NCBI GenBank assembly: GCA_964414785.1
Contig: CAYPXZ010000017.1
Coordinates: 11,805 to 75,804, forward strand
DNA: 64,000 bases
Direction of reading: 5' to 3'
From: Palsa-1447 sp964414785
GTDB taxonomy: Bacteria; Verrucomicrobiota; Verrucomicrobiia; Opitutales; Opitutaceae
Each line of letters opens with the position of its first letter. Position 1 is the stretch's first letter. Below are positions 25,291 to 34,596 of the stretch, one piece after another. The notes under the pieces are model-generated. The model had not been told where the DNA came from. It worked only from the letters and a program-made list of their open reading frames with translations, and searched no databases. The position numbers and the translations under genes were made by a program.

Positions 25291-26729
25291 AGCGCGTCGC
25301 GGTAAAGCGCCTCGTAGGCCGCCGACGAGATCTTCCAGCTGAAGTCGCGGGCCATCCCGCGCTGCTGCACGGCCGCGAGCCGCACCTTGTCCTTGAAGAG
25401 CGCCTGGGCGCGCTCGAGCGCGTCGCGAAGGGACACGGCGTTCGGCTCGCACATGATTCCGGTGCCCTCTGCGGGATCCTCGTCGGCGTCGCGCACGGTG
25501 TCGACCAGGCCGCCCACGCGGCTGACGATCGGCACGGTGCCGTACACCTGCGAGTACATCTGGTTGAGCCCGCAGGGCTCGAAGAGCGACGGCATCAGGA
25601 AGAAGTCGCTTCCGGCCTCGATCAGGTGGCTCATCGACTCGTCGTGCTTGGAGCACACGGAGACCCTTGCGGGGGCCGCTGCGGCGATCTTCGCGAGCGC
25701 CGCCTCCATGCGCCTGTCGCCCGCCCCGAGGATGACGAACCGGCTCTCGTGCTGAGTGAAGAAGTCCGCGTTCGCGATCACGAGATCGACCCCCTTCTGC
25801 TCCGTCAGGCGGCAGATCATCCCGTAGACCGGGCCCGCGAACGACGCGTCGAGCTTGCACTGCCTCAGCAGTTCACGGCGGCACGCGTTCTTGCCCGCCA
25901 TGTCCTTCGCCGAGTACCGGGCCGGGATCAGCCGGTCGGTCGAGGGGTTCCACACCGCCGTCTCGACCCCGTTCAGGATGCCCGTCAGGTCGTCGATGCG
26001 CGTCTGCACGACGCCCTCCAGCCCGCAGCCGAATTCCGGGGTCTGGATCTCCTTCGCGTAGCGGGGGCTGACGGTCGTGACGCGGTCCGCAAAGAGGATG
26101 CCCGCCTTAAGGAAGTTCACCTGGCCGTAGTACTCGAGGCCGTCCATGCTGAAGAGCTCGTCCGGCAGGTTCGTCCTCGCGAAGCACCCGGCCGAGAACA
26201 GTCCCTGGTACGCGATGTTGTGGATCGTAAAGACCGTCTTCATCGCGAGCGTCACGTCGAACCTGCGCTCCGCCTCGCGCAGGAGGAGCGGCATCAGGGC
26301 CGTCTGCCAGTCGTGCGTGTGGACGATGTCGGCCCCGATGTCCGCCAGGCGCATCGTCTCCACGACCGCCTTGCAGAAGAAGATGAACCGGTCCGAGTTG
26401 TCCTCGTAGTCCCGCTCCCCGTTTCCGTAGGGGTATTTCCTGTCGTAGAACTCGTCCCTGCAGACGAGGAAGACGGTGAGGTTCTTCCTCGGCGAGAACG
26501 CGAGCACGTCGCCCGAAAGGTACTGGTCGCCCATCTCGATCTTCAGCTTGAACCGGCGCTCGGCGCCGGCGGCAAGCGGGTGCGCGAGGGCGTCCCGGTA
26601 ACCCGGCAGGAACACCGAAACCTCATGGCCCAGGTCCACCAGGGTGCCCGTCAGGGCCCCCACCGCGTCCGCGAGGCCCCCCGTCTTCATGTAGGGGTAG
26701 AGTTCGCTCGCCGCGTGGACGATCTTCAT
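25287..26729 (-). CDS. glgA: Glycogen synthase (ADP-glucose)
   Basis: 480 residues from MKIVHAASELYPYMKTGGLADAVGAL at 26729; the KTGGL loop binds ADP-glucose. Further family markers: SVFLPGYRDAL, HTHDWQTALMPL, FTIHNIAYQGLF and SLFEPCGLNQMYSQVYGTVP near the end. GT5 enzyme that elongates glycogen. Followed by phr in a 4-base overlap. It begins the leftward transcript; the 515-base region in front of it contains no gene. Confidence 0.96.
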   Translation of the reverse strand: MKIVHAASELYPYMKTGGLADAVGALTGTLVDLGHEVSVFLPGYRDALAHPLAAGAERRFKLKIEMGDQYLSGDVLAFSPRKNLTVFLVCRDEFYDRKYPYGNGERDYEDNSDRFIFFCKAVVETMRLADIGADIVHTHDWQTALMPLLLREAERRFDVTLAMKTVFTIHNIAYQGLFSAGCFARTNLPDELFSMDGLEYYGQVNFLKAGILFADRVTTVSPRYAKEIQTPEFGCGLEGVVQTRIDDLTGILNGVETAVWNPSTDRLIPARYSAKDMAGKNACRRELLRQCKLDASFAGPVYGMICRLTEQKGVDLVIANADFFTQHESRFVILGAGDRRMEAALAKIAAAAPARVSVCSKHDESMSHLIEAGSDFFLMPSLFEPCGLNQMYSQVYGTVPIVSRVGGLVDTVRDADEDPAEGTGIMCEPNAVSLRDALERAQALFKDKVRLAAVQQRGMARDFSWKISSAAYEALYRDAL

Positions 26730-27244
26730 GGGGTTACAGCTGGCGGCCTGACGCGGCCGCCCGACCCGTGCCCGATTTCGATTTTGAAAGGGGCCCCCGC
26801 GAACGCACACCAGGCAGCCCGTTGGAAGAATGGGAATTGGACACCGGACAGTGAACCTACCCCAAGGTATTGATCATTGTCCAGACGGTTGAGGCCGCCG
26901 CATAAGGCCGTCAGCCGGAGGAGACATCCATACCCGGGCGGCCCGGCGGACGTGCCCTCGTAACCGCCTAGAATTGGGCCGTTTCAGAGCGCGGGACAGG
27001 CGCCGCCCCGACACTCACTCCTGCCCGTTAAGCCCAGGGGTCCAAGAGCCGCCGGAAGCCGGAGCGGGACGTCGGCCCAACGCCCGGGAGTGGCCCCGGA
27101 GCGGCAAGCCCGAAGGGGCCCTTTGGATACCGTGCTCATTCGAACATAACTATCTGATGTCCAAGCACTATCGATGAACCTTTCTCAAAATACCTGCATT
27201 TGTGCCGATTCAGTCGCTGCGGGGTTCCACCGCCTCCACCCCAT
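26730..27244. other. GC-rich intergenic region, no gene; possible structured RNA
   Basis: 515 bases between divergent glgA and the receiver-like gene. Many GC-rich self-complementary stretches (for example CCGCCGGAAGCCGG at about 27050 and a cluster around 27080-27120), and an AT-richer segment next to the right gene start. Motifs of tmRNA, RNase P, 6S and SRP RNA were not seen. Could hold a promoter pair or a small RNA; I cannot assign one. Confidence 0.3.
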
Positions 27245-27856
27245 ATGTGGGTCCTCCTTGGCGAAGATAACAACATCTCTCGCGAACTACCGCGTCGGAT
27301 AATCGAATCGGACTCCGTACACGTCGTCGCGCCTGCACAGGACGGCGTGGAGGCGTGGGGATTGCTCAGCGACGCCGCCAATGAATTCGACGTCTGCATA
27401 TTCGACATTTTCATGCCGAAACTCAACGGGCTCCTTCTTCTTGAGAAGGAGAAGAGCGCGAACGGGGTGTTCGAGGATCCCACGGTCGTCTGCGAGCGCC
27501 TCGGGATCGACGCCTCCACGCCGCGCTCCATGCTCGAATTCCTTTCAAACGATGTGGTCGATTGGTGCGCCGCGATGCGCGAGGTGCGCGGCGTCGCCGA
27601 AGCCGAGACCCTCCTCATCCGGTGCCTCGGCATCCACGGCTCCTGCCTCAACCTGGGCACTACCAGCGCGGCCCTCCTGTTTGAGGGGATCGCGGCCAAG
27701 CTTGAGGTCTACATGGCGCACGGCCCTGGGGCACGCGAGCCGTTCAGCCCACATCTCGTGTCCACGCAACTCGAAGATCTGGAGCGCGAAATGCGCCAAA
27801 TCGGGGACCGGTCCGCCGTTTTCCGCGTAATCGGCTCGCCAATTTGGCCGTATTGA
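27245..27856 (+). CDS. Shortened response-regulator receiver fused to an HPt-like domain
   Basis: 203 residues from MWVLLGEDNNISREL. The receiver start is clear: GEDN acidic pocket at 7-8, DVCIFDIFMPK with Asp54. After LLLLEKEKSANG (residue 74) the rest of the receiver, including the conserved Thr/Ser and Lys, is missing and sequence passes straight to FEDPTVVCERLGIDAST. The C-terminal part (CLGIHGSCLNLGTTSAALLFEGIAAKLE) resembles an HPt four-helix domain (usual H-x-LKGSxANLG), but the phospho-His position is Leu and His131 stands where Lys normally is. Either an internally deleted copy or a divergent family. Alternative start at 27200. Confidence 0.55.
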   Translation: MWVLLGEDNNISRELPRRIIESDSVHVVAPAQDGVEAWGLLSDAANEFDVCIFDIFMPKLNGLLLLEKEKSANGVFEDPTVVCERLGIDASTPRSMLEFLSNDVVDWCAAMREVRGVAEAETLLIRCLGIHGSCLNLGTTSAALLFEGIAAKLEVYMAHGPGAREPFSPHLVSTQLEDLEREMRQIGDRSAVFRVIGSPIWPY

Positions 27857-27904
27857 GGGATGTTGGCGGCGGTTGACTCGCTGTTCGCGGGTCCCGTCTA
27901 GTAA

Positions 27905-29962
27905 ATGTCACATATCAAGTCGGGCCGTAAGGGCCCCCAGTCCGAGGACACCGTCCGAGGCGTAATTCAATTCCGTGCAGGAGGCTCCGCCTTCATCATC
28001 GTCGGTGGAAACCGCGATGAGCCGTCCATACAGGTGGCCCCTGACGACACAGGAGTCGCCCTTCCGGGCGACACCGTCGTCGCCCGGATCTACCGCGGGG
28101 TCGCCGGCAAGCGGCCCGGCGAGCGCGTCGGGCGCGTCGTCGAAATCATCGAGCGCGGGCGGACGACCATCGTCGGCGACCTGAGGCGCGAGGGCCGCAA
28201 CTTCATCGTCGCGCCGGACGACCCGCGCTTCGTCTACGAGATCGCCGTCCAGGACCCCGCGCGCTCGGCCGTGCGGCCCGTGCCGCATCCCGGGGACAAG
28301 GTGGTCGTCAAGCTCGGCGAGTGGCGCAGGCGCGAGCAGCCCCTCTTCGGCGAGATCACCGACCGCCTCGGCCGAACCCACGAGCCCCGCGCGGAGCTCC
28401 TCGGAATCTTCATCAAGCACGGCCTCGAGTCCCAGTTCCCCGCCGACGTGGAGCGCGAGGCCGCGGCCCTGCCGGACCGGGTCCACGCCAGGGAGACCGA
28501 GGGGAGACGGGACTACCGGGACATCCCCACCTTCACGATAGACCCCGACGACGCGAAGGACTTTGACGACGCACTCTCGATCGAGGACCTGGGCCGCGGG
28601 GACACCCGGGTCGGGATCCACATCGCCGACGTGTCGACCTACGTGAAGCACGGGACTGCGATCGACCGGGAGGCGCGCACGAGGGGAAACTCGACGTACC
28701 TCGTGGGCACCGTGATACCGATGCTGCCCGAGAAGCTCTCCAACGGGCTCTGCTCGCTCGTCGAGGCGCAGGACCGCCTGTGCAAGGCGGTCTTCCTCAC
28801 CTTCGGGCCCGACTTCAGGATAAAGGAGACAGACTATGCGAACACGGTCATCCGCAGCAGGAAGCGCCTCACCTACAAGCAGGCCTACGCCCTCCTCTTC
28901 GAGGAGAACCTGGAGAAGATCCGAGCGATGCCGGTTCCGCCGAAGCACCAGACCGGATCGACGGGCCGGTCGCTGCGGGAGCTCCAGGACTGGGAGCTCG
29001 AGGACCTGCAGACGTGGATCCGGGCGCTCTGGCGAATCGCGAGCTCGCTGCGCAGGGAGCGCATGGCCCACGGGAGCCTCGACCTGGACATGCCCGAGAC
29101 GAAGATCTTCGTCGACCCCCAGGGCTACGCCGACCGCCTTGAGCGGATCGAGCAGGACGAGAGCCACCAGCTGATCGAGGAGTTCATGCTCGCGGCGAAC
29201 GAGGCCGTGGCGCGGCTCACCCGCACCCAGAGGCTGCCCTCGCTCTACCGCGTCCACGACAATCCCGACGCCGAGAAGCTCTCCGACTACAGGCAGTTCG
29301 TGTCGACCTTCGGGATCAAGGTCGGGGACCTGACCCGGCGCGAGGAGGTCGTCAAGCTGCTCTCGATCCTCAAGAACCACCCGCAGGGCTACACGCTCAG
29401 GACCCAGTTCCTGCGCAGCCTCAAGAAGGCCTGCTACCGGGCGACCCCCGACGGCCACTACGGCCTTCACAAGAAGGACTACACCCACTTCACCTCCCCG
29501 ATCCGGCGGTACTCCGACCTGGTCGTGCACCAGGTCCTTCAGTCCTACCTAAGCCGCAAGGACGGCGGCGGGGCCGTCCGCCACGACGTGCGCGGGATCA
29601 CCCAGCTTGCCGAGCACCTGAGCAACACCGAGATCAACTCGACCGAGGCCGAGCGAGAGAGCGTGAAGATCAAGCTGCTCGAGTTCTTCGAGAGGGAGCT
29701 CGCCAAGAAGAAGCGCACGGCCTTCGCCGCGGTCATCACCGACGTGCGCCGCCACGGTTTCTTCATCGAGCTTGTAGAATCGATGACCTTCGGGTTCATC
29801 TCGGCCGACGCCTTGGGCGACGACTACTACCAGCTCAACCAGGAGGGCAACGCCCTCGTCGGCAGGAAGAAGCACCACCGATTCGAGGCGAACGGCCGGC
29901 TCGACGTCGTCGTCGACAAGGTCGACCGCTTCAAGCGCATCATTGATTTTCGGCCGGCTTGA
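27905..29962 (+). CDS. rnr: Ribonuclease R (RNase II family)
   Basis: 685 residues. N-terminal cold-shock-like OB domain(s) (to about 170), then the RNB catalytic domain with the signature TIDPDDAKDFDDALSIE (metal aspartates), IHIADVSTYVKHGT, NGLCSLV and HFTSPIRRYSDLVVH, then an S1-like C-terminal region. It is a 3'-to-5' exoribonuclease for structured RNAs. Slightly shorter than the E. coli enzyme at the N-terminus and C-terminus. Monocistronic by spacing; the promoter of the next gene lies inside its final codons. Confidence 0.95.
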   Translation: MSHIKSGRKGPQSEDTVRGVIQFRAGGSAFIIVGGNRDEPSIQVAPDDTGVALPGDTVVARIYRGVAGKRPGERVGRVVEIIERGRTTIVGDLRREGRNFIVAPDDPRFVYEIAVQDPARSAVRPVPHPGDKVVVKLGEWRRREQPLFGEITDRLGRTHEPRAELLGIFIKHGLESQFPADVEREAAALPDRVHARETEGRRDYRDIPTFTIDPDDAKDFDDALSIEDLGRGDTRVGIHIADVSTYVKHGTAIDREARTRGNSTYLVGTVIPMLPEKLSNGLCSLVEAQDRLCKAVFLTFGPDFRIKETDYANTVIRSRKRLTYKQAYALLFEENLEKIRAMPVPPKHQTGSTGRSLRELQDWELEDLQTWIRALWRIASSLRRERMAHGSLDLDMPETKIFVDPQGYADRLERIEQDESHQLIEEFMLAANEAVARLTRTQRLPSLYRVHDNPDAEKLSDYRQFVSTFGIKVGDLTRREEVVKLLSILKNHPQGYTLRTQFLRSLKKACYRATPDGHYGLHKKDYTHFTSPIRRYSDLVVHQVLQSYLSRKDGGGAVRHDVRGITQLAEHLSNTEINSTEAERESVKIKLLEFFERELAKKKRTAFAAVITDVRRHGFFIELVESMTFGFISADALGDDYYQLNQEGNALVGRKKHHRFEANGRLDVVVDKVDRFKRIIDFRPA

Positions 29963-29969
29963 ATATCAT
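29943..29969 (+). promoter_or_regulatory. Candidate promoter of the DUF5069 gene with a very short leader
   Basis: TTGATT (29943-29948), 15 bases, TATCAT (29964-29969). The start codon ATG is only 9 bases past the -10 element, so the transcript would be leaderless or nearly so. The stretch ATATCATA-N4-TACCATGAA is almost repeated before the lipoprotein at 46985. Confidence 0.35.
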
Positions 29970-29978
29970 AAGAGTACC

Positions 29979-30509
29979 ATGAAGCACTACGACTTCCCGA
30001 TCCACTTCCGAGAGCTCTACGACCACGCGGTGGCGCTCTACGCCAAGGGCCAGCGCGGCGCCGAGACCTACTTCGACAAGGCGCAGGCCGCCTGGCTCGC
30101 CTCGAACGGCATCACGCCCCAGCACCTCTACGATTACGCCGAGGACCAAGTCGGCGGCGGCGAGCCCGGGTTCGCCCACGCGGTCCTGATCGAGTCCGCG
30201 CGGCACAACTACTTCATGAACGTCCAGCACGGCACGGCGTCGACCCGGGTGCTCGACGAGTCGACCATGCCCTCGAAGACGGACTCCGTGAAGGGGATCG
30301 AGTGGCTGCCCAGGATCATCCCGAAGACGAAGGCGAAGCTGCGCGGCGAGCTGCCGGCGACGCTCATGTACTGCTGCGGGGGCGACCGGCGCTTCTTCAA
30401 GGCGCACGACATCATGCCCTCGGAGTTCCTGGGCGTCGTCTGGCGCAACATCGACAACGACGCGGCGATCATCGACTGGGTAGTCGCTCGCAGCAAGTCC
30501 GCCCCCTAG
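29979..30509 (+). CDS. DUF5069 family protein
   Basis: 176 residues: KHYDFPIHFRELYDHAVALYAKGQRGAETY ... WLPRIIPKTKAKLRGELPATLMYCCGGDRRFFKAHDIMPSEFLGVVWRNIDNDAAIIDWV. This is the full length of DUF5069, a family I associate with Verrucomicrobiota. Contains a CCGGDRRFF motif. No known function or enzyme motif. Ends 4 bases inside the stop region of the convergent polymerase gene. Confidence 0.85.
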   Translation: MKHYDFPIHFRELYDHAVALYAKGQRGAETYFDKAQAAWLASNGITPQHLYDYAEDQVGGGEPGFAHAVLIESARHNYFMNVQHGTASTRVLDESTMPSKTDSVKGIEWLPRIIPKTKAKLRGELPATLMYCCGGDRRFFKAHDIMPSEFLGVVWRNIDNDAAIIDWVVARSKSAP

Positions 30510-32701
30510 AGCAGCTCCCCCTGGCGGCTGTCCGATCCCTTCGGGGGCGGGCTGACGCCGATGAACCTACCGTAGCGCTCGATCCAGTCGTCCAACTTGC
30601 CGACGTAGTGGTCGGGGTCGTAGGGCGAAGAGACCGGGTCGTAAAGCGAGATCGGCCGCGCGCGCTGCCAGTCGCTCGTCCTGCCCTTCTGCTTCGGGGT
30701 GATGTAGTAGGTCACGCGGTCCCCCATCCTCGGCCGCGGCGACATCTGGAGGGCAGCCTCCGAGGAGGCCCGCCTCGGCTTGCCGCCCCCGGCGATGAAG
30801 CGCTCGTAGGCGTCGGGGTTCATGCCGAGGACCTCCCCCTTCGCGACCTCGGAGACCGGCAGCGACAGGTCGGATATCCTCCTGCGGTAGTCGCCGAGGA
30901 GGCCGGCCGGGGACTCGGCCGTGGCGCCCAGGAGGAAATGGATCAGGGAATCCGTCAGCTTCTTGAGGTAGGGCTCGACGCCCCTCGAGCGCAGGGCGCT
31001 CCCCCTTAGCGTCACCTTCCCCCCCTCGAAGAGCGCGTAGTTCTTCGCCTTGTAGCAGAACATCGCGTCGTACTTGCCGTCGAACTCCAGGTCGATCCCC
31101 GCGGGGAGGATGGGGACCACGAGGGCGAGGAGCTCCTCGGGCTTGTCGAAGTGCAGGTCGGAGGAGATGTAGATCCCGTCCGTGTCGGCCTCGAGGATGC
31201 GGCATCCGTGCCGGCCGAACTCGTCGATCAATTGCTGCAGGAGCTCGCGCCCGCGCCGGGTCACCTCCGCCGCCAGGTCGCCGTCGCCGAACCTGGCCCC
31301 GGAGAAGCCAAGGTACCCGTAGAAGGAATTGATGAGGATCTTCGTCGTCGCCTGGCGCGCCCTGGCCTCGGAGCGCTCGTCCTGGGTCGGAGCCGTCTTC
31401 GCGAGCTGCTTGTACTTGAGTCGGTACTCGAGCAGGTGTCGAAGGAGCGGGATGAAGACCCCGAGCGAGTCGTCCGAGGGGTTCCTTCCGATGTTCAGGA
31501 GCAGGCTCGGGTAGAGCGACGCCACGTCGAAGTGCAGAACGTGGCGGAAGACCCCCTCGTTGAAGCTTCGCGTGTAGCCCCCGTCGAAGGGCCGTATCTC
31601 GGGCGGCTGGGGGCAGGATTGCCTCGCGTGGTAGTACTCCTCCAGGAAGAGGAGGTCTATCTTGACCGTCGTCCCCCGCAGCGTCGCCTCCTGCAGCGGG
31701 ATCGGGAATGCGCGGGCCTGCTCGAAATACGTCGGCAAGAGGAGCGCCGCCAGGCCCTCCGTCTCCCTCAGGTCGTCCTCCAGGTACGCGCGGAACCGGG
31801 CCCGGTCGGACGCGAAGGCTTCCGCGATCCGGCTGCCCTCGATGTAGGTGCGCTCCCCTTCCGCCTCGTCGGTGATCCCGTAGTGGATCGCGACCTCCTT
31901 CAGGCCGTAGGAATTGAGCTCGCGCGTCGAGATGTCGCCCAGGAGCGCCAGGAGATAGGTATCGATGACGGCGCGCCCCGGCAGGTCGCACCTCGGGAAG
32001 TCGATCCAGCGCTCCGCCACCTTCAGGCGGCTGCTGCGGAACGTGGCGCGCTGGCCGAAGCGCCCCCACGCGCACGGGACCCGGCGCATCCGGCAGCGCT
32101 GCCTCAGGTAGTCCAGGTCGAACTTGAAGATGTTGTGGCCCTCGATCGTGTCGGGGTCGAACCTGGCGAGCTCCTCGTTGAACGAGAGCAAAAGCTTCCT
32201 CTCGGCCGCGTCGGTCATGTCCTCCAGGATCAGGAGGCGGTTCTCGCCAAAGAAGCGCATCCCTATCGCCAGCACCCGGTCGCCGGGTCGCTCGGCGTTG
32301 CTGAAGGCCCCGTCGGTTGATCCGGTCTCGATGTCGACCTGGCAGCGCCGCAGCTTCGCGAACGCCATGTCCCCGTACAGGCGCGCCCGGTTCTGGAGCA
32401 GGAACTGGCTCTCGAGCGGTCGGATAGCGTCAATCGCGGTCGAGCTCGAGTCCCTGGCCGCCTTGACCAGGTCCTCGAAGGCCTCGAGGGAGGAGGCGCG
32501 GGCCAGGGTGCCAAGGACCGCGTCGCCCTTTAGCTGCTCAAACTCGACTCCGGGCACGGGGGCCCCGTAGGGGTTCGCAGAGAGCCAGGCAAAGGGTTCG
32601 AAGGGCACGGACTCCTCGAGTCGGCCCCCGTCGGGGGTCGAGCGCGACACCCAGGCCTTGCCCCCGCGGTCGATCCAGACGCCACAGAGCGTGCCGTCCA
32701 T
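30506..32701 (-). CDS. Family-B DNA polymerase
   Basis: 731 residues. Exonuclease domain with ExoI CQVDIETGS and an ExoII/III-like segment (DTIEGHNIFKFDLDYL, YLEDDLRETEGLA). Polymerase motifs A (DVASLYPSLLL, catalytic Asp), B (KILINSFYGYLG) and C (EADTDGIYI, second Asp). Closest known type is the bacterial/archaeal Pol II-like group, though the C-terminal part (KGRTSDWQRARPISLYDP) is distinctive. Not next to any phage gene. Presumed roles are repair or translesion synthesis. A small membrane-protein gene stands 14 bases upstream, so they may share a transcript. Confidence 0.9.
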   Translation of the reverse strand: MDGTLCGVWIDRGGKAWVSRSTPDGGRLEESVPFEPFAWLSANPYGAPVPGVEFEQLKGDAVLGTLARASSLEAFEDLVKAARDSSSTAIDAIRPLESQFLLQNRARLYGDMAFAKLRRCQVDIETGSTDGAFSNAERPGDRVLAIGMRFFGENRLLILEDMTDAAERKLLLSFNEELARFDPDTIEGHNIFKFDLDYLRQRCRMRRVPCAWGRFGQRATFRSSRLKVAERWIDFPRCDLPGRAVIDTYLLALLGDISTRELNSYGLKEVAIHYGITDEAEGERTYIEGSRIAEAFASDRARFRAYLEDDLRETEGLAALLLPTYFEQARAFPIPLQEATLRGTTVKIDLLFLEEYYHARQSCPQPPEIRPFDGGYTRSFNEGVFRHVLHFDVASLYPSLLLNIGRNPSDDSLGVFIPLLRHLLEYRLKYKQLAKTAPTQDERSEARARQATTKILINSFYGYLGFSGARFGDGDLAAEVTRRGRELLQQLIDEFGRHGCRILEADTDGIYISSDLHFDKPEELLALVVPILPAGIDLEFDGKYDAMFCYKAKNYALFEGGKVTLRGSALRSRGVEPYLKKLTDSLIHFLLGATAESPAGLLGDYRRRISDLSLPVSEVAKGEVLGMNPDAYERFIAGGGKPRRASSEAALQMSPRPRMGDRVTYYITPKQKGRTSDWQRARPISLYDPVSSPYDPDHYVGKLDDWIERYGRFIGVSPPPKGSDSRQGELL

Positions 32702-32714
32702 GGGCCCCGCCCCT

Positions 32715-33053
32715 CTAGAACGGTCGGACGACGGCCATCGCCACCGCGGTGATCGCGAGCGCGAAGGTGATCAGCATGAACAGGTCGGCCTTCGCGCGGC
32801 GGCGGTACGCCATGCCCGTCATCGCAGAGAGCCCCAGCCAGCAGACGAACTTCACGATGGCCCAGCCGGGGAACCCGAGCTGAAGGCGGTGGAGCATGCC
32901 AAAGCCCGTCACCAGGATCAGCAGCGCCGCGACGCCCGTGATCATAAGGACCCGCTTGCGGGTCTCCGCCGGGGCGGCGAAGGCGTAGAACGTGTAGCCC
33001 AGGAGCACGATGACCGAGCTCAGGTGCAGCACGAGGTAAGTATTGAGTGACAT
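32715..33053 (-). CDS. Small integral membrane protein
   Basis: 112 residues with four membrane helices: LVLHLSSVIVLLGYTFYAF, VLMITGVAALLILVTGFGML, WAIVKFVCWLGLSAMTGMA and LFMLITFALAITAVAMAVV. The pattern of evenly spaced helices resembles small SirB-like or DUF-type proteins, without a clear family. It precedes the polymerase gene by 14 bases. Nothing in it suggests a DNA-related role. The 245 bases upstream (33054-33298) hold no gene. Confidence 0.65.
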   Translation of the reverse strand: MSLNTYLVLHLSSVIVLLGYTFYAFAAPAETRKRVLMITGVAALLILVTGFGMLHRLQLGFPGWAIVKFVCWLGLSAMTGMAYRRRAKADLFMLITFALAITAVAMAVVRPF

Positions 33054-33298
33054 GATTTTAGGCTGGAAGGAAAGAGATAGACACCCCGCCTGTGCCGTAT
33101 GCCCAAAGGCTCAGGACCTTTTCATGTCAAGGTGGGCGCCTCCGTCACGGTGTTTGCTTTCCGGTTTACGGCCTAGCAGCTCCCGCGGCGGTTTCGGCTC
33201 CCGTAATGTTTCCAAGGCAAAGAGCGGTTATTGAAAGCACCTCGAACACTGCAGGGTGTCTGTTCTTGAGTCTGGGAGATGTCGGCCCACCGTCAAGT

Positions 33299-34546
33299 AT
33301 GCCCTTGCGCATTCTCCTGGCGGCCATCGGCAGCTCCGGCGACGTGCACCCCGTGATCGACCTGGGGCGCGCGCTAAGGGCCCGGGGCCATGGGGTTGCG
33401 CTCGCGACAAACGAGCTCTTTGAGGCCCAGGTCCGCGCGAACGGCCTCGACTTCATCGCCCTGGGGACACGCGCGGAGGCCGAGACCCTCATGCGGGACC
33501 CGCGGCTCTGGCACCCGACCCGGGGGTTCTCGTGCATTGTGGAGGGCGCCATCCTCCCGAACATCCGGCGCCTGTACCAAATCATCGAGGGGCACCGGGG
33601 GCCCGGGGCGGTCGTCGCCGCGACGACCCTCTGCCTCGGGGCCCGGGTGGCGCAGGACCGCCTCGGGGTTCCGACGGCGACCCTCCACCTGCAGCCGAGC
33701 GTCATCCGCAGCCACATCGACAACGGACTTCTCGGGGGCGTCAACATGGGACCCGGCATGCCGCGGGTGGTGAAGCGGGCGCTCTTCTGGGTCATGGACA
33801 CGGTCTTTGTCGACCGGTGGATCGCGCCGGAACTGAACTCGTTCAGGTCCACCCTGGGTCTTCCCGCGGTCCGCGGGATCTTCGGCGCCTACCTGCATTC
33901 TCCCCAGCTTGTCCTTGGCCTCTTCCCCGACTGGTTTGCCGCGCCGCAGGCCGACTGGCCCCCGAACACCCACCTAACGGGCTTCCTCATGCACGACGAC
34001 GGGGGCCTGCCGGAGGCCCACAGCGAGGCCGACCGTTTCCTCGAGGAGGGACCCCCTCCCCTCCTCGTCACGCCGGGTTCGGCGGCCACCGACCGCGGGG
34101 ATTTTTTCCGAACGACGGTGGAGGCGTGCCATGCGGGCGGGCTGCGGGCCATGCTGGTGACGAACCACCCGGACCAGCTTCCCAAGAGCCTTCCCTCGGG
34201 AATCAAGGCGTTCTCCTACCTTCCCTTCAGCCGCGTGCTGCCGCGTTGCGCGGCAATCGTCTATCACGGTGGAATCGGGACCCTGGCCCAGGCGGTCAGG
34301 GCAGGCGTACCCCACCTGGTCGTCGCCAACGCCCACGATCAGCCGGACAACGGCCGGAGGATCGAGCTCTTGGGTCTCGGCTTTGGACTCACTGCACGGA
34401 GGTACCGCGGAGCGGCCGCGGCCCGAACGATCGCAAAGCTTGTTGCCTCGCCCGAAATCAGGGAGCGATGTCGGGAATTTGCGCCGCGCATCGATGCCGC
34501 CGCGGCCTCCGAGAGGGCCTGCGCGCTCATTGAAGGGCTGGCCTAA
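33299..34546 (+). CDS. UGT-like glycosyltransferase (GT1/MGT type)
   Basis: 415 residues starting MPLRILLAAIGSSGDVHPVIDLGRALRARGH, the typical GT1 N-terminus, and ending with the donor-binding region LVTPGSAATDRGDFF, SYLPFSRVLPRCAAIVYHGGIGTLAQAVRAGVPHLVVANAHDQPDNGRRIE. His/Gly residues for UDP-sugar binding are kept. Probably glycosylates a lipid or small molecule. The start at 33299 was chosen because the preceding 200 bases lack family similarity. Solitary. Confidence 0.88.
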   Translation: MPLRILLAAIGSSGDVHPVIDLGRALRARGHGVALATNELFEAQVRANGLDFIALGTRAEAETLMRDPRLWHPTRGFSCIVEGAILPNIRRLYQIIEGHRGPGAVVAATTLCLGARVAQDRLGVPTATLHLQPSVIRSHIDNGLLGGVNMGPGMPRVVKRALFWVMDTVFVDRWIAPELNSFRSTLGLPAVRGIFGAYLHSPQLVLGLFPDWFAAPQADWPPNTHLTGFLMHDDGGLPEAHSEADRFLEEGPPPLLVTPGSAATDRGDFFRTTVEACHAGGLRAMLVTNHPDQLPKSLPSGIKAFSYLPFSRVLPRCAAIVYHGGIGTLAQAVRAGVPHLVVANAHDQPDNGRRIELLGLGFGLTARRYRGAAAARTIAKLVASPEIRERCREFAPRIDAAAASERACALIEGLA

Positions 34547-34596
34547 ACCGGTCGAGGAATTGCCGTACAAGGGAAACTCCCGACGGCATTTGCCGT

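Noticed and set aside
26974..27177. Short rightward ORF in the glgA upstream region
   Set aside because: 67 residues of Arg/Pro-rich sequence without start context or family; more likely non-coding.
27908..29530. Leftward open frame of about 540 residues opposite RNase R
   Set aside because: RNase R is certain by its RNB motifs; the opposite frame is a composition shadow.
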